64,000 nucleotides of DNA, from assembly GCF_027594825.1 (NCBI RefSeq), contig NZ_CP088930.1, positions 558,001 through 622,000 of the forward strand. Direction: 5' to 3'. Positions 27,162-36,655 of this stretch are shown here, in pieces (the stretch's first letter is position 1; every line of letters begins with the position of its first letter). Both the position numbers and the translations under genes were made by a program. The notes under the pieces are model-generated. The model saw only the letters and a list, made by a program, of their open reading frames with translations, did not search any database and had not been told where the DNA came from. This DNA comes from Serratia liquefaciens. GTDB taxonomy: Bacteria; Pseudomonadota; Gammaproteobacteria; Enterobacterales; Enterobacteriaceae.

Positions 27162-27206
27162 AACCACACAAACCACACCATTACAACATTAAAACCACAA
27201 ACCAGA
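27162..27206. repeat. AACCACA heptamer array, flavoprotein side
   Basis: AACCACA at 27162, 27171 and 27193, and the variant AACCAGA at 27200, 35-80 bases upstream of the flavoprotein start. Related TGTGG elements on the other strand lie near 27317 and 27340. The 27128-27355 region contains no other feature. Confidence 0.65.
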
Positions 27207-27355
27207 ATCACAAAGGCCACAGTAAAAATCATGTAAAAATAGAATTACCCATTGAATTTGATTTATTATTTTTAAATAAACACGCTGAGTTTCCTTTTTT
27301 AGCCGGGGGAGTAATTTGTGGCTTTTGTTGGTTTTGCGTTGTGGCGGGAATGCCA

Positions 27356-27387
27356 TAAAAAAAGGGTTCATGCAAACATGAACCCTT
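27356..27387 (-). terminator. Terminator of the opp operon
   Basis: On the minus strand AAGGGTTCATG-TTTG-CATGAACCCTT followed by TTTTT: a perfect 11-bp stem, 30 bases after the oppF stop. Confidence 0.95.
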
Positions 27388-27416
27388 CAGGCAACAAAAT
27401 GGAATGAAATGACCGT

Positions 27417-28418
27417 TTACAGCGGATCGACCTTCAGACAGGACACGGCATGGCGGAAGCTGCCTTCCAGCAGCGGACGCGTCTTGGCACATTCCGGCCC
27501 GGCGATCGGGCAGCGGGTGCGGAACACGCAGCCAGAAGGCGGATTGATCGGCGAAGGCAGTTCCCCTTCCAGTAACTGGATCTGCTTTTCCTTCTCCTTG
27601 TCCGGGTCCGGGATCGGCACCGCCGACATCAACGCCTTGGTGTAAGGATGTTGCGGATTGTGGTACACCTCATCATAAGTCCCCAGCTCCACCGCATGGC
27701 CCAGATACATCACCAACACACGGTCGGAGATGTGTTTGACCACCGCCAGATCGTGGGCGATAAAGATCAGCGACAGGCCCATTTCACGCTGCAGTTGCTG
27801 CAGCAGGTTCACCACCTGCGCCTGAATCGACACGTCCAGCGCCGAGACCGGTTCATCACAGATCACCAACTTGGGTTCGAGGATCAAGGCGCGTGCAATC
27901 CCAATACGCTGACACTGACCGCCAGAGAACTCATGCGGATAGCGGTTGATCAGGTTAGGCAGCAGGCCAACCTTCAGCATCATCGCCTTTACCTTGTCTT
28001 TCACTTCCTGACGCGGCATTTTTGGGTAATAGGTGCGCAGCGGTTCCGCGATGATTTCACCGATGGTCATACGCGGGTTCAGCGAGGCCAGCGGATCCTG
28101 GAAGATCATCTGGATGTCGCTGCGGGTTTTGCGCCAGTCGACGTCGCTCATGCCAAGCAAATCTTTACCCAACCAGGCCACGCGTCCACTGGTGGCTTTC
28201 ACCAGGCCGATAATGGCACGGGCAAACGTCGATTTTCCACAGCCGGACTCGCCGACCACGCCCAGGGTTTCCCCTTCGAACAGGCGCAGCGTCACACCGT
28301 CAACGGCTTTGAGCGTTTTCGGCGGCTGCCAGAACCACTGTTTGTCATCATGAATGTCGAAGTGCACTTTCAAATCGGCCACTTCGAGCAACACTTTCTT
28401 GTCGGTTACCGCTGTCAT
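27417..28418 (-). CDS. oppF: Oligopeptide ABC transporter ATP-binding protein OppF
   Basis: One of the two cytoplasmic ATPases powering peptide import. The 333 residues hold Walker [10 protein letters not shown], signature [15 protein letters not shown], Walker [13 protein letters not shown] and a C-terminal oligopeptide-transporter domain with the cysteine motif [14 protein letters not shown], which binds an iron-sulfur cluster in relatives. It is the last gene of oppABCDF and its ATG overlaps the oppD stop (ATGA). Confidence 0.96.
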   Translation of the reverse strand: MTAVTDKKVLLEVADLKVHFDIHDDKQWFWQPPKTLKAVDGVTLRLFEGETLGVVGESGCGKSTFARAIIGLVKATSGRVAWLGKDLLGMSDVDWRKTRSDIQMIFQDPLASLNPRMTIGEIIAEPLRTYYPKMPRQEVKDKVKAMMLKVGLLPNLINRYPHEFSGGQCQRIGIARALILEPKLVICDEPVSALDVSIQAQVVNLLQQLQREMGLSLIFIAHDLAVVKHISDRVLVMYLGHAVELGTYDEVYHNPQHPYTKALMSAVPIPDPDKEKEKQIQLLEGELPSPINPPSGCVFRTRCPIAGPECAKTRPLLEGSFRHAVSCLKVDPL

Positions 28419-29431
28419 ACCAACGCCTCCACTGGTTTAAAGCAGGCGCGCAGGCGCCCTTCACCAAACTGCTCCAATGGCGGAGCGCTCGAGCATTGCG
28501 CCATCGCGTACGCACAACGCGGTTGGAACGGACAGCCTTTCGGCAGGCGCAGCAGGTTCGGCGGGTTGCCGGGAATGGTCATCAGCGCCTCGCCTTCGGC
28601 ATCCAGACGCGGTACCGCATTCAGCAAACCAATGGAATAAGGATGGCTCGGGTGATAGAACACATCCCGCGCGCTGCCGTACTCCATGGTACGCCCGGCA
28701 TACATCACCAACACCTTATTACAGATACCGGCCACAACGCCCAGGTCGTGGGTGATCATGATGATCGCGGTATTGAACTCACGTTTCAGTTCGTTCAACA
28801 GCGTCATGATCTGCGCCTGTACCGTCACATCCAATGCGGTGGTAGGTTCATCGGCAATCAGCAGCTTGGGCCGGCACAGCAGTGCCATGGCGATCATTAC
28901 GCGCTGGCGCATCCCGCCGGAAAACTCATGCGGGTACATGCGCATGCGCTTGCGTGCTTCCGGCATTTTGACCGCATCGAGCATGCGAACCGACTCTTCG
29001 AAGGCTTCGCTTTTGCTCATGTTTTTATGCAGCATCAGCACTTCCATCAGCTGCTCGCCAACGCGCATATAAGGATTGAGCGAGGTCATCGGGTCCTGGA
29101 AGATCATCGAAATTTCTTCCGCCCGCAGCTTGTTGAGCTGTTTTTCCGGCAGGTTGAGGATCTCACGGCCGTTAAATTTGGCCGAACCGCCAATGCGACC
29201 ATTGCTGGCCAGCAGTCCCATCAACGCGAAGGCGGTCTGGGATTTGCCGGAGCCGGATTCGCCTACGATACCCAGCGTTTCACCGGCGCGCAGATCAAAA
29301 TTCAGATCGTTCACTGCCGTCACATCACCATCCGGAGTGCCGAAGGTCACGCGCAGATCTTTTACATCCAGCAACAGCGACGGCTTCACGGTGCCGGCGG
29401 TTTGCAACTGCGGATTTTCAATGGTGCTCAT
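28415..29431 (-). CDS. oppD: Oligopeptide ABC transporter ATP-binding protein OppD
   Basis: Partner ATPase of OppF. 338 residues with Walker [10 protein letters not shown], signature [15 protein letters not shown], Walker [14 protein letters not shown]-loop MITHDLGVV and the C-terminal cysteine motif [14 protein letters not shown]. It follows oppC by 11 bases. Confidence 0.96.
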   Translation of the reverse strand: MSTIENPQLQTAGTVKPSLLLDVKDLRVTFGTPDGDVTAVNDLNFDLRAGETLGIVGESGSGKSQTAFALMGLLASNGRIGGSAKFNGREILNLPEKQLNKLRAEEISMIFQDPMTSLNPYMRVGEQLMEVLMLHKNMSKSEAFEESVRMLDAVKMPEARKRMRMYPHEFSGGMRQRVMIAMALLCRPKLLIADEPTTALDVTVQAQIMTLLNELKREFNTAIIMITHDLGVVAGICNKVLVMYAGRTMEYGSARDVFYHPSHPYSIGLLNAVPRLDAEGEALMTIPGNPPNLLRLPKGCPFQPRCAYAMAQCSSAPPLEQFGEGRLRACFKPVEALV

Positions 29432-29442
29432 GATTGCACTCC

Positions 29443-30351
29443 TTAACGATCTTTCGGGTCGAGGGCGTCACGCAGGCCATCGCCGATAAAGTTGAAACAA
29501 AACAGAGTGACAACCAGGAAACCCGCCGGGAACAGCAGCAACCACGGTGAAACTTCCATCGAGTTGGCGCCATCGCTCAGCAATGCCCCCCAACTGCTTA
29601 ACGGCTCTTGCGTCCCCAGCCCCAGGAAGCTGAGGAAAGATTCGAACAGGATCATGCTCGGCACCAGCAATGAGGCGTAAACCACCACCACACCCAGCAC
29701 GTTCGGCACGATATGGCGCAGCACGATGTTGCGGCTCGAAACCCCGCACACCAACGCCGCTTCGATAAATTCTTTACGCTTCAGGCTCAGGGTTTGACCA
29801 CGCACGATACGCGCCATATCCAGCCACGACACCATGCCGATAGCGACAAAGATCAGCAGGATATTCTGCCCGAAGAAGGTCACCAGCAGGATCACGAAGA
29901 ACATGAACGGGAAGGAGTTGAGGATCTCCAGCAGACGCATCATCACCGAGTCGATTTTACCGCCCAGGTAACCGGACATTGCACCGTACAGGGTACCGAC
30001 AATCACCGCCACCAGCGCAGCCGACACGCCGACCATCAGCGAGATACGCCCGCCAATCGCTACGCGCACCAGCAGATCGCGGCCCGATGAGTCCGTACCG
30101 AAGTAGTGTGCCGATTCGAGACTTGGCGCGGCCGACATCATCGCCCAATCGGTATCGTCATAGGCAAACTGCGACAGCCAGGGCGCCACAATCACAAACA
30201 GGGTAATCAAAGCCAATACGAACAGGCTGCTGAGCGCCGCCCGGTTGTGCACAAAGCGGCGACGGGCATCCTGCCACAGGCTGCGTCCTTCCACTTCGAG
30301 CTTCTCGCTGAAGTGCTCCAGAGCCTCGCTGTTCTTTTTCGTCAACATCAT
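29443..30351 (-). CDS. oppC: Oligopeptide ABC transporter permease OppC
   Basis: Inner-membrane channel subunit of 302 residues, the E. coli length. It has an N-terminal cytoplasmic part ([20 protein letters not shown]), six predicted helices and the ABC-permease coupling loop [21 protein letters not shown] that docks on the ATPases. The C-terminal [16 protein letters not shown] is the family hallmark. Located between oppB (14 bases) and oppD. Confidence 0.96.
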   Translation of the reverse strand: MMLTKKNSEALEHFSEKLEVEGRSLWQDARRRFVHNRAALSSLFVLALITLFVIVAPWLSQFAYDDTDWAMMSAAPSLESAHYFGTDSSGRDLLVRVAIGGRISLMVGVSAALVAVIVGTLYGAMSGYLGGKIDSVMMRLLEILNSFPFMFFVILLVTFFGQNILLIFVAIGMVSWLDMARIVRGQTLSLKRKEFIEAALVCGVSSRNIVLRHIVPNVLGVVVVYASLLVPSMILFESFLSFLGLGTQEPLSSWGALLSDGANSMEVSPWLLLFPAGFLVVTLFCFNFIGDGLRDALDPKDR

Positions 30352-30365
30352 TTGCGTGCTCCAGC

Positions 30366-31286
30366 TTAATAACGAATTTTTGGATCGATAACGGCATACA
30401 GCACGTCCACGATCGCGTTAAACAGGATAGTCAGAGCGCCAACCAGAATGGTCAGACTCAATACCAAAGAGTAGTCGCGGTTAAGCGCGCCGTTAACAAA
30501 CAGCTGGCCGATACCCGGCAGGCCGTAAATGGTTTCGATAACCATAGACCCCGTGATGATGCCGACAAACGCCGGGCCCATATAGGAAAGCACGGGCAAT
30601 AACGCAGGCTTCAACGCATGGCGCAATATAATGCGGCGCATAGGCAAACCTTTGGCGCGCGCGGTACGGATAAAGTTGGAATGCAGCACTTCAATCATCG
30701 AGCCACGCGTGATACGGGCGATACTGGCGATATAGGCCAACGACAGCGCCACCATTGGCAGGATGATAAATTTCGGTGCCCCGCCGTTCCAACCCCCACC
30801 CGGCAGCCATTTCAGCGTGATGGCGAAGATCAACACCAGTAACGGCGCCACCACGAAACTGGGGATCACCACCCCGGTCATGGCAAAGCCCATCACCGTG
30901 TAGTCCCATTTGGTATTTTGATTCAGTGCAGCCACCACACCAGCGCTAACACCCAGGATCACCGCCAGCAAAAATGCGGCCAGACCCAGCTTGGCAGAGA
31001 CCGGGAATGAAGCAGCCACCAGATCGTTGACCGAATAATCTTTGTATTTGAATGAAGGACCAAAATCGCCCTGCGACAGCTGGGCCAGATAATGGCCGTA
31101 CTGTTTCCAGATAGGATCGTTCAAATGGTATTTGGCTTCGATGTTGGCCATCACTTCCGGCGGCAACGCGCGTTCGCCGGTAAATGGGCTGCCGGGCGCC
31201 AGGCGCATCATAAAGAATGAGATGGTGATCAGAATAAATAGCGTCGGGATCGCTTCCAATAAGCGACGAAATATAAATTTAAGCAT
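30366..31286 (-). CDS. oppB: Oligopeptide ABC transporter permease OppB
   Basis: Second channel subunit, 306 residues and six helices. The start MLKFIFRRLLEAIPTLFILI and coupling loop NFIRTARAKGLPMRRIILRHAL are as in the family, as is the closing NAIVDVLYAVIDPKIRY. Separated from oppA by a GC-rich hairpin that probably lowers expression relative to the binding protein. Confidence 0.96.
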   Translation of the reverse strand: MLKFIFRRLLEAIPTLFILITISFFMMRLAPGSPFTGERALPPEVMANIEAKYHLNDPIWKQYGHYLAQLSQGDFGPSFKYKDYSVNDLVAASFPVSAKLGLAAFLLAVILGVSAGVVAALNQNTKWDYTVMGFAMTGVVIPSFVVAPLLVLIFAITLKWLPGGGWNGGAPKFIILPMVALSLAYIASIARITRGSMIEVLHSNFIRTARAKGLPMRRIILRHALKPALLPVLSYMGPAFVGIITGSMVIETIYGLPGIGQLFVNGALNRDYSLVLSLTILVGALTILFNAIVDVLYAVIDPKIRY

Positions 31287-31337
31287 TGCCCTAACCCTGT
31301 GTTGCAGCCTGATAACGGCTTATTATTCACAACATAG

Positions 31338-31359
31338 GCCGGCGGTTAACACCGCCGGC
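31338..31359 (-). terminator. oppA-oppB intercistronic hairpin
   Basis: GCCGGCGGT and ACCGCCGGC form a perfect 9-bp stem around 4 nt, 11 bases after the oppA stop. No T tract follows on the minus strand, so partial termination or 3'-end protection of oppA mRNA is likelier than full termination. Confidence 0.7.
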
Positions 31360-31369
31360 ACTTACCGTA

Positions 31370-33007
31370 TCAATGCTTGATGATGTACAGGTTTTTATCG
31401 TACACGTTATCAAGCGGGTCTTTACCGGTGTAACCCCCAACATAAGGTTTCACCAGACGGGCATTCACGTAGTAATAAACCGGAACGATGGCAGAATCTT
31501 TATCCAGCTGAACTTCGGCCTTCTGATACAGCTCGGCACGTTCTTCTTTGGTTTTCGCCGTCAGCACGTTGGCCATCAGCTTGTCGAACTCGGCGCTCTT
31601 ATAGTGCGGGGTGTTACTGCTGCTGTCAGACAGCATCATGTTCAGGAACGAGCTAGGTTCGTTGTAGTCCGCACACCAGCCGGCACGCGCAACGTCGTAG
31701 GTCCCCTGATGACGGGTATCCAGGAAGGTTTTCCACTCCTGGTTCACCAGCTTGACATCCACACCCAGGTTTTTCTTCCAGATGGAGGCCGCGGCGATTG
31801 CCAGCTTCTTATGCAGATCTGAAGTGTTGTACAGCAGTGAGAAAGTCAGCGGTTTGCCTGGGCCATAGCCTGCATCGGCCAGCAGTTTTTTCGCCACTTC
31901 ATTACGTTTTTCTTGCGTCCAGCTGAACCACTCAGGTGGGGTCAGTTTGGCGCCGTCGGTGTATGGCGGTGTGAAGCTGTAAGCCGGCAGATCGCCCTGG
32001 TTTTTTACTTTGTTGGTGATGATGTCGCGGTCCAGACCCAGTTTCAGTGCTTCACGTACGCGTGCATCGGTAAATGGCGCTTTCTGGTTGTTGATTTCGT
32101 AGTAGTAGGTACACAGATAAGGATCTACGTGAACCTCTTTCGGGATCTCTTTTTTCAACTTCTGGAACAGTTCGATCGGCATGTTGTTATAGGTCATGTC
32201 GATTTCGCCGGTGCGGTAGCGGTTAACGTCGGTCACTTCCGAAGAAATTGGCAGGAAGGTCACTTTGTTAATGATGGTTTTCGCGTTATCCCAATATTCC
32301 GGGTTACGTTCCAGTACGATGCGTTCGTTAACCACCCAATCTTTCAGTTTGTAAGCACCGTTGCTGACGTAGTTGGCCGGCAAGGTCCACTTTTCGCCAA
32401 ACTTCTCGACGGCTTCTTTATATACCGGCTTCATCGCATAGTGCGGGGTCATTTCAACCAGGTAAGGCACCGGCTCGGTCAGGGTCACCTGGAAGGTATG
32501 GTCATCAATGGCTTTCACGCCCAGGGTAGATTTATCTTTCTTCCCGGCGATGACGTCATCCACGTTTTCTACGTGGGCATATTGCAGATAGCTGGCATAA
32601 GGTGATGCGGTTTTCGGATCAACCACGCGCTGCCAGCTATACACGAAATCTTGCGCCGTGACCGGCTTGCCGTTCGACCATTTTGCGTCTTTACGCAGAT
32701 GGAAGGTCCAGACTTTAAAATCTTTGTTATCCCAGCTTTCCGCGACGCCAGGGACAATGGAACCATCCGGGCTGTTGTTGGCCAGGCCTTCCATCAGATC
32801 GCGCGTTACGTTGTTTTCAGGTACGCCTTCGATTTTATGCGGGTCGAGCGATTGCACTTCCGAACCGTTGTTCTTAACGATCTCTTGTTTGTCCGCCAGT
32901 TGCACGCCCGCCGGCACGACAGCCGCAAAAGCACTTCCGGTTGCTGTGATACCCAGCGCGGCAATGATGCCGGCCGCAAGGATGGTTTTTTTCGTGATGT
33001 TGGTCAT
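31370..33007 (-). CDS. oppA: Periplasmic oligopeptide-binding protein OppA (oppB-proximal copy)
   Basis: Binds peptides of 2-5 residues and delivers them to OppBCDF. 545 residues with a signal peptide of about 28 residues ending GSAFA before AVVPAGVQLA, then the family-5 solute-binding fold: EVQSLDPHKIEGVPENNVTRDL, WTFHLRKDAKWSNGKPVTAQDFVYSW, and the Asp-rich late motif RAGWCADYNEPSSFLNM that contacts the ligand backbone. A second, clearly homologous oppA of identical length lies just upstream. Confidence 0.96.
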   Translation of the reverse strand: MTNITKKTILAAGIIAALGITATGSAFAAVVPAGVQLADKQEIVKNNGSEVQSLDPHKIEGVPENNVTRDLMEGLANNSPDGSIVPGVAESWDNKDFKVWTFHLRKDAKWSNGKPVTAQDFVYSWQRVVDPKTASPYASYLQYAHVENVDDVIAGKKDKSTLGVKAIDDHTFQVTLTEPVPYLVEMTPHYAMKPVYKEAVEKFGEKWTLPANYVSNGAYKLKDWVVNERIVLERNPEYWDNAKTIINKVTFLPISSEVTDVNRYRTGEIDMTYNNMPIELFQKLKKEIPKEVHVDPYLCTYYYEINNQKAPFTDARVREALKLGLDRDIITNKVKNQGDLPAYSFTPPYTDGAKLTPPEWFSWTQEKRNEVAKKLLADAGYGPGKPLTFSLLYNTSDLHKKLAIAAASIWKKNLGVDVKLVNQEWKTFLDTRHQGTYDVARAGWCADYNEPSSFLNMMLSDSSSNTPHYKSAEFDKLMANVLTAKTKEERAELYQKAEVQLDKDSAIVPVYYYVNARLVKPYVGGYTGKDPLDNVYDKNLYIIKH

Positions 33008-33118
33008 GTGTATACTCCAGTTTTTATTATCACAGGCTCATCGTGGAGCCTGCGTTGCCCGTGAGCGGACCTTGTTATACCGGCTGCCGCTGAACGAATA
33101 CGGCAGGCGGCCTTCCCT

Positions 33119-33152
33119 GTATTACTCCACCGCTGATGGCGTGGCGTAATAC
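33119..33152 (-). terminator. Hairpin between the two oppA copies
   Basis: GTATTAC-x-CCAC / GTGG-x-GTAATAC arms around a short loop lie directly after the distal oppA stop. There is no T tract, so it may reduce readthrough or stabilise the 3' end. Confidence 0.5.
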
Positions 33153-33158
33153 CCCTCG

Positions 33159-34796
33159 TTACTGCTTGATGATGTACAGATTTTTCACATCGGTGTAGTC
33201 CAGCGGATCCTTACCGGTAAAGCCGCCCACCGACGGTCTGATAAGGCGAGCGCTGACGCGGTAATACACCGGAATCAACGCCGAATCTTTATCCAACTGA
33301 GCTTCTGCCTGCTGATAAAGGGCGGCGCGTGCAGCCTCGTCCGGCGCTTTTAGCGTGCCGGCCATCAGGGCGTCAAACGCCGGGCTCTTGTAGAAAATGG
33401 TGTTGATGCTGCTGTTGGAAAGCACCAGATTGAGGAATGCGCTCGGCTCGTTATAGTCACCGCACCAGGTAGCGCGCGCCACGTCGTACTGCCCCTGATG
33501 GCGACTTTCAAGCGAGGTTTTCCACTCCTGGTTGCGTAGCGTCACCTCAGCACCGAGGTTTTTCTTCCACATCGAAGCGGCGGCAATGGCCTGCTGCTTA
33601 TTTTGATCGGAGGTGTTGTACAGCAGCGTGAACTTAAGCGGTTTGCTGGCGCTGAAACCGGCTTGCTCCAGCAGCTTCCTGGCCTCGGCATTGCGCTGTT
33701 CCTGGCTCCAACTCGCCCATGCCGGCGCAGTGAATTTGGCGCCTTCGGTAAAGGTTGGGGTGAAACTGAACGCCGGGATCTGCCCCTGGCCCATGATTTT
33801 GTTGGCGATAATGTCACGGTCCAGCGTCAGTTTCACGGCAGCGCGAACCCGCGGATCGGTAAAGGGCGCACGCTGGTTGTTAATCTCGTAATAAAAGGTG
33901 CACAGATAAGGGTTAACGTGCAGTTGCTCAGGGATCTCTTTCTTCATCTTCGCGAACAGGTTCGGCGGGATGGCGCTGTTGGTGATATCAATTTCACCGC
34001 TGCGGAAGCGGTTAACGTCGCTGACCTCGGAGGCGATCGGCAAGAACGTCGCCTTATCGATCACCGTTTTCTTGTTGTTCCAATAGCTCGCGCTGCGTTC
34101 AAGCACAATGCGCTCATTCACTACCCAATCCTTCAAGCGATAGGCCCCGTTGCCAACATAGTTTGCTGGCAACGTCCATTTGTCGCCAAACTTCTCGATC
34201 ACCGAACGTTTTACCGGTTTCAGCGAGGTGTGGCTCAGCATGCTGATGAAGTAAGGTACCGGTTCGCTCAGCGTGACCTGCAGCGTTTTATCATCGATGG
34301 CTTTAATGCCCAGGCTTTGCGGCCCTTTCTTGCCGGTCAGGATATCGTCGATATTTTCAATTTTGGCGTACTGCAGATAGCTGGCGTAAGGCGAGCCGGT
34401 TTTCGGATCGGCCAGGCGCTGCCAGCTATAAACGAAGTCCTGTGCGGTCACCGGGGAGCCATCACTCCATACCGCGTCCGGGCGCAGGTGAAAAGTCCAG
34501 GTTTTGAAATCCTGGTTTTCCCATTGGGCTGCCGTCGCCGGTACCACATGCCCATTGGCATCGGTGCTGACCAGCCCTTCCAACAGGTTAAGAATAATAT
34601 TACTTTCCGGTATCCCTTCGACCTTATGCGGATCCAACGAAGCCACTTCCGTGCCGTTGTTAATTACAATGCTCTGCTGTTGAGCCAATTGCACTCCGGC
34701 CGGAACGTCGGCCGCCTGAGCAGAATATACGGCGCTGATACTCAGCAAGCCGGCAATGAACATAGCTAATGGAGTGCGCTTTCGGGTTTGCTGCAT
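33159..34796 (-). CDS. oppA: Periplasmic oligopeptide-binding protein, OppA paralogue (promoter-proximal)
   Basis: A second 545-residue OppA with its own signal peptide (MQQTRKRTPLAMFIAGLL.. ending AQAA before DVPAGVQLA). It shares most motifs with the other copy (VASLDPHKVEG, WTFHLRPDAVWSDGSPVTAQD, RATWCGDYNEPSAFLNL), but differs in side-chain-facing stretches (for example SINTIFYKSPAFDAL versus SNTPHYKSAEFDKL). This points to an old tandem duplication with diverging peptide preference. AAGGAG lies 8-9 bases before its ATG. It is the first gene of the transcription unit. Confidence 0.94.
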   Translation of the reverse strand: MQQTRKRTPLAMFIAGLLSISAVYSAQAADVPAGVQLAQQQSIVINNGTEVASLDPHKVEGIPESNIILNLLEGLVSTDANGHVVPATAAQWENQDFKTWTFHLRPDAVWSDGSPVTAQDFVYSWQRLADPKTGSPYASYLQYAKIENIDDILTGKKGPQSLGIKAIDDKTLQVTLSEPVPYFISMLSHTSLKPVKRSVIEKFGDKWTLPANYVGNGAYRLKDWVVNERIVLERSASYWNNKKTVIDKATFLPIASEVSDVNRFRSGEIDITNSAIPPNLFAKMKKEIPEQLHVNPYLCTFYYEINNQRAPFTDPRVRAAVKLTLDRDIIANKIMGQGQIPAFSFTPTFTEGAKFTAPAWASWSQEQRNAEARKLLEQAGFSASKPLKFTLLYNTSDQNKQQAIAAASMWKKNLGAEVTLRNQEWKTSLESRHQGQYDVARATWCGDYNEPSAFLNLVLSNSSINTIFYKSPAFDALMAGTLKAPDEAARAALYQQAEAQLDKDSALIPVYYRVSARLIRPSVGGFTGKDPLDYTDVKNLYIIKQ

Positions 34797-35486
34797 GGTC
34801 GAGGCTCCTTTTCACCAACAAGCATTGCTTATCGATATTCGTGAAGTATTTATAAGAATTCTAAATAAACAGACACCAGCAAAAATCATTCCCACTTTGA
34901 CGACGCAGCCGCGTTAATTGCGCGTAGAAAGTTGCTCGGAAATTAGCAGAAGGCAAATTCCATAGCCAATAATTTTTACAGAAATGTTAAGCAATTCTCT
35001 TTTATTGCATCAAGCCCGATCTGTACCCCTCGGACGAGGGTGACAGTTACACGATATAAAACACTGATTTTAATCAGGTAAAATAAAACAAGCCTTGCCC
35101 TGGCGGCGCACTGCAAGCTGACACAGCAGACAAAGAAACATTCAGTTAACAAAGCGGCCGTTCAAAGAACAAACACCTGCTTATGTGCGGTTAATCACTA
35201 ATAACACCTGGATGAAAGCGAGACAAGCCCTACAGAATGATGTGATTAAATTAACAGCGAATTTGATGTTAGGAGGGGGAAAAAGGGCAATAACTGGGGA
35301 AGATAAGGGGTAAAAACAACGCTTAGCGTTTTATTGAGCAACAAATTGAGATTTATGCCACATACTGGTGCAAGTGAATAAAATTCATTCATATTGCGCA
35401 CTATATTAATGCGAACCAATAATTGATTTTAATTTTTAAAATTAATTTGAGTCGTGAATCGCCCTATTCACGACTCGGTCGCCGGA
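34797..35486 (-). promoter_or_regulatory. Long AT-rich leader/promoter region of the opp operon
   Basis: 690 bases without a credible gene. It is A/T rich near 35200-35450 and must hold the opp promoter. A small hairpin CCCTC-GGAC-GAGGG is at 35027-35040. In E. coli oppA has a long leader subject to Lrp and the GcvB small RNA; I could not place those sites here. Confidence 0.5.
35443..35476 (-). terminator. Terminator of ychE
   Basis: GAGTCGTGAAT / ATTCACGACTC is a perfect 11-bp stem with a 6-nt loop, followed on the minus strand by an A/T-rich tract. Confidence 0.8.
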
Positions 35487-36131
35487 TTACAACAGACCCG
35501 GGAATATGGCCTTAATGCCGGTAACGATAAATTCGATACCTAAAGCCATCAGCAACAACCCCATGATTCGGGTGATGACGTTAATGCCGGTTTGCCCCAA
35601 TAAACGAACCAATAAAGGCGCGGCGCGGAACAATAGCCAGCAACAAAAGGCAAAGAGCGCGATCGCCAGGGTAAAACCCAACAGGTTTTGCCAGCTATGA
35701 TAGCGGGAACTCCAGACAATGGTGGAACTGATGGCACCCGGTCCGGCCATCAGTGGCAATGCCAGGGGCACTACGCCGATGCTTTCACGGATTGCGCTCT
35801 CCGATTTTTCCTGTTTGTTCTGTTTGTCTTCCCCCAGTTTGCCGCTGATCATCGACATCGCAATGGTGACCACCAGGATGCCGCCGGCAATGCGGAACGA
35901 GTCAATGGAGATGCCGAACATGCGCAAAATCCCCTCCCCCAAAAACAGCGAGGTCCAGAGGATTATGGCCACCGACAGGTTGGCGGTCAGGTTAGTTTTA
36001 TTGCGCCCCGCCGCCGCCTGATAGCTGGTCATGCTGATAAATACTGGCAAAATGCCTACCGGGTTCACCAGCGCAAACAGGCCGACAAAAAATTTAATGT
36101 AGCCGGAAAAATCCAACAGAGATTGGCCCAC
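35487..36131 (-). CDS. ychE: MarC-family inner-membrane protein YchE
   Basis: A 214-residue protein with six predicted helices (FFVGLFALVNPVGILPVFISM, SVAIILW, FRIAGGILVVTIAMSMISG, PLALPLMAGPGAISSTIVW and two more). It starts with GTG at 36131, supported by GGAG at 6-7 bases and by the family length. Function unknown; MarC proteins were once linked to antibiotic resistance without proof. It lies between oppA and adhE, as in E. coli. Confidence 0.93.
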   Translation of the reverse strand: MGQSLLDFSGYIKFFVGLFALVNPVGILPVFISMTSYQAAAGRNKTNLTANLSVAIILWTSLFLGEGILRMFGISIDSFRIAGGILVVTIAMSMISGKLGEDKQNKQEKSESAIRESIGVVPLALPLMAGPGAISSTIVWSSRYHSWQNLLGFTLAIALFAFCCWLLFRAAPLLVRLLGQTGINVITRIMGLLLMALGIEFIVTGIKAIFPGLL

Positions 36132-36655
36132 AAATGACTCCGCTTTAATAGCTTTAAAAGTGACACTGCCTACGCGCGCTAATGTAATGGAATTGCCACG
36201 GGTAATCCATTGGTCATGACCGGGATTTTTATCTATTAATGTGGTAAATAATAAAATAACTCACCACTGTTAATGCAATGTACGGTTTATGATTTTTTAT
36301 GTTAGAAAAAGTGCCAGGCATCGCAGTTATCAAGAATGATTCTCAAAAACCTTGGCTGAATGGTGTCAGCATGCGATTTTTTTGATTTAAATCACATAAT
36401 CACTACCCAAGAGTAGTTAAGCTCTTAGTCGTAGTCAGGGAGTAGAACAGGTTAAGGAAAAAGTGGCATCTCTGTTCGGCCCGCTGTCTTCTCCTGCTGA
36501 AGCATCGGGTAAAGCTCTTTAAGCAAATCAGCAACATGCAGCACAAAAAGATGGGAAACCTTTGTTTTTAAAACAGCATTTTCCACCGATCTGTCTATAC
36601 TAGTTGCTCGCACGGCTGATTTACTGAAAGAGTTTAACATTATCAGGAGAGCATT
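36132..36655 (+). promoter_or_regulatory. adhE promoter region
   Basis: 524 bases without a gene between divergent ychE and adhE. At 36382-36395 TTGAT-TTAA-ATCAC is a one-mismatch FNR box. A long leader is usual for adhE, whose expression is raised without oxygen and tuned by the NADH level. The open frame at 36452-36640 on the minus strand has no gene-like features. Confidence 0.5.

Noticed and set aside
33603..34769. A 388-codon open frame antisense to the distal oppA
   Set aside because: Shadow of a GC-biased codon pattern; rich in Arg, His and Gln with no domain or ribosome site. Similar long shadows lie antisense to oppD (28496-29446), ansA (58496-59512) and sppA (57437-58210).
36452..36640. 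A 62-codon minus-strand open frame in the adhE leader
   Set aside because: Overlaps the adhE promoter region and shows no gene-like signals.
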